32,013 nucleotides of DNA from Didymodactylos carnosus (lineage: Eukaryota > Rotifera > Eurotatoria > Philodinida > Philodinidae). Below the pieces are notes generated by a model. It saw nothing but the letters and a program-made list of their open reading frames with translations. It had not been told where the DNA came from and did not search any database. The position numbers and the translations under genes are program-made. How positions within the stretch are numbered: position 1 is the first letter of the stretch; the number at the start of each line of letters is the position of its first letter. Positions 31,240 to 32,013 of this stretch are shown here, in pieces. The stretch is taken from positions 1-32,013 of the forward strand of contig CAJNOQ010001408.1 in the NCBI GenBank assembly GCA_905250885.1. Reading direction: 5' to 3'.

Positions 31240-32013
31240 GTTTTACACAACATATAATGAAGATAAACCTTAGACAGAGACGTAGTTACTGAGGAGTGGT
31301 CACCCCATCCCCTGGTTTTAGAAAAGTTTAAGGCTTCGCGCTTCAAAACAAACTTTTTTTTGGAAAGAACAAAAGTTTTTTTAGGCAGGACCGCCCCCCT
31401 GCTCTGAGATGCTAGCTACGCCCCCCTGACTTTAGATCTCGAAACATTTCTTTTTTGTAGAAAGATGTTATACTACATATGAGTGAAGTAATAAAATTGA
31501 AGTTTCTGGTTAAGGGCCCCTCCCCTCTAAAATTTTTTTTTTCCCAGAGCACTCAATCTTACTGAAATTTTTATTGAATATGTATCTGGCCACTGATAGT
31601 AACCAGTAAAAATTTAAGCTCATAATATTGAGTTTTTCGCGAGTTATTGTAACAGCAAGGGTCAAAAAGTAGGTGTCCGTGTGTCAAAGATTTTGTTTTC
31701 AATTTTAATGATACGGACCTCGAGATGATGTCAAAATGTAGAGAAGACCTGCCCCTACAACGTCGTGGGTTATCGGCTATGGCGAATCGAATGAGCGCAT
31801 GTAGAGACATGTGCGATGTACTTTTTCCCATATGTAAGCGTTATTCCCACGGAAAAACCATAAAAAATCAATCAGTTTTTGATGTCGGGTGCCTCAGAAA
31901 AACCGCTGTAAAACCCTCAAAAACCATCGTAAAACCAATAAATCATAGTGCATTCGAAAGCAGATATATTGGGCTATACAACTATGCATAAATATCCAAA
32001 TCGATTTTTTTGT
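31240..32013. other. Probable dispersed repeat DNA, clade unknown
   Basis: Composition changes here: C-runs (accccatcccc, cgcccccctg twice, gggcccctcccctc) stand out of AT-rich DNA, with related pieces acgtagttactgagg (31280) and agctacgccccc (31412). Open frames overlap on opposite strands at 31571-31831 and 31725-31991, which argues against either being a gene. I interpret it as repeat DNA, with low certainty. Confidence 0.35.

Noticed and set aside
31571..31991. Overlapping open frames on both strands (86 and 88 codons)
   Set aside because: They lie antisense to each other in repeat-like DNA, with no recognisable motif and no splice context.
1..32013. tRNA, rRNA, CRISPR arrays, telomeric repeats, bacterial-type promoters or terminators
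   Set aside because: Looked for and not seen. The direct repeats present are too few and irregular for an array, and the intron-rich genes argue against a bacterial setting.

Overview
The window looks like nuclear DNA of a small-genome animal. It is strongly AT-rich, its genes are split by mostly short (45-140 nt) GT..AG introns, and several protein families present are typical of metazoans (CAP-Gly, CYLD-type deubiquitinase fold, multi-pass transporter, 7TM receptor-like). Numerous palindromic and MITE-like repeats, decayed LINE pieces and a relic of a formate/nitrite transporter (a family largely microbial) together suggest a bdelloid-rotifer-like genome. That assignment is inference; nothing in the window is diagnostic.

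Layout. 1-1310 holds remnants of a non-LTR retrotransposon reverse transcriptase, including a 127-bp exact direct repeat. 1311-4821 is non-coding or decayed. 4822-5256 is a frameshifted formate/nitrite transporter (FNT) pseudogene. A two-exon small membrane protein lies at 6777-7098 (minus). 8610-9400 is repeat-rich (inverted repeat, a duplicated block carrying CRE-like octamers, a solo arm of a foldback element), followed by a LINE 3' piece at 9458-9701. A short unassigned ORF lies at 10352-10660 (minus).

The core, 11513-23712, is entirely minus strand. In transcription order it holds: a 14-exon, 409-residue multi-pass membrane protein resembling amino-acid permeases (23712-20172), then three consecutive genes whose C-terminal halves are diverged copies of the CYLD-type ubiquitin-protease fold (C 19426-18316, B 17139-16054, A 15389-11513). 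Gene A keeps an N-terminal CAP-Gly domain, giving a CYLD-like CAP-Gly + USP order. In all three the catalytic-His segment is degenerate and no Cys box is visible, so they look like pseudo-deubiquitinases. Their functional relationship is not known from sequence; tandem duplication and divergence is the simplest reading.

The long introns of this block are the ones carrying repeats: gene A intron 3 (2 kb) holds two foldback elements, one with another element nested in it, and the three >500-nt introns of the permease-like gene each hold a palindromic or MITE-like element. 24379-24626 is a MITE with perfect 28-bp ends. A single-exon 7TM protein lies at 27129-28151 (minus), followed by a ~550-bp palindrome at 28631-29186 and then gene-poor, repeat-like DNA to the end. 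No RNA genes, CRISPR arrays or telomeric repeats were seen.
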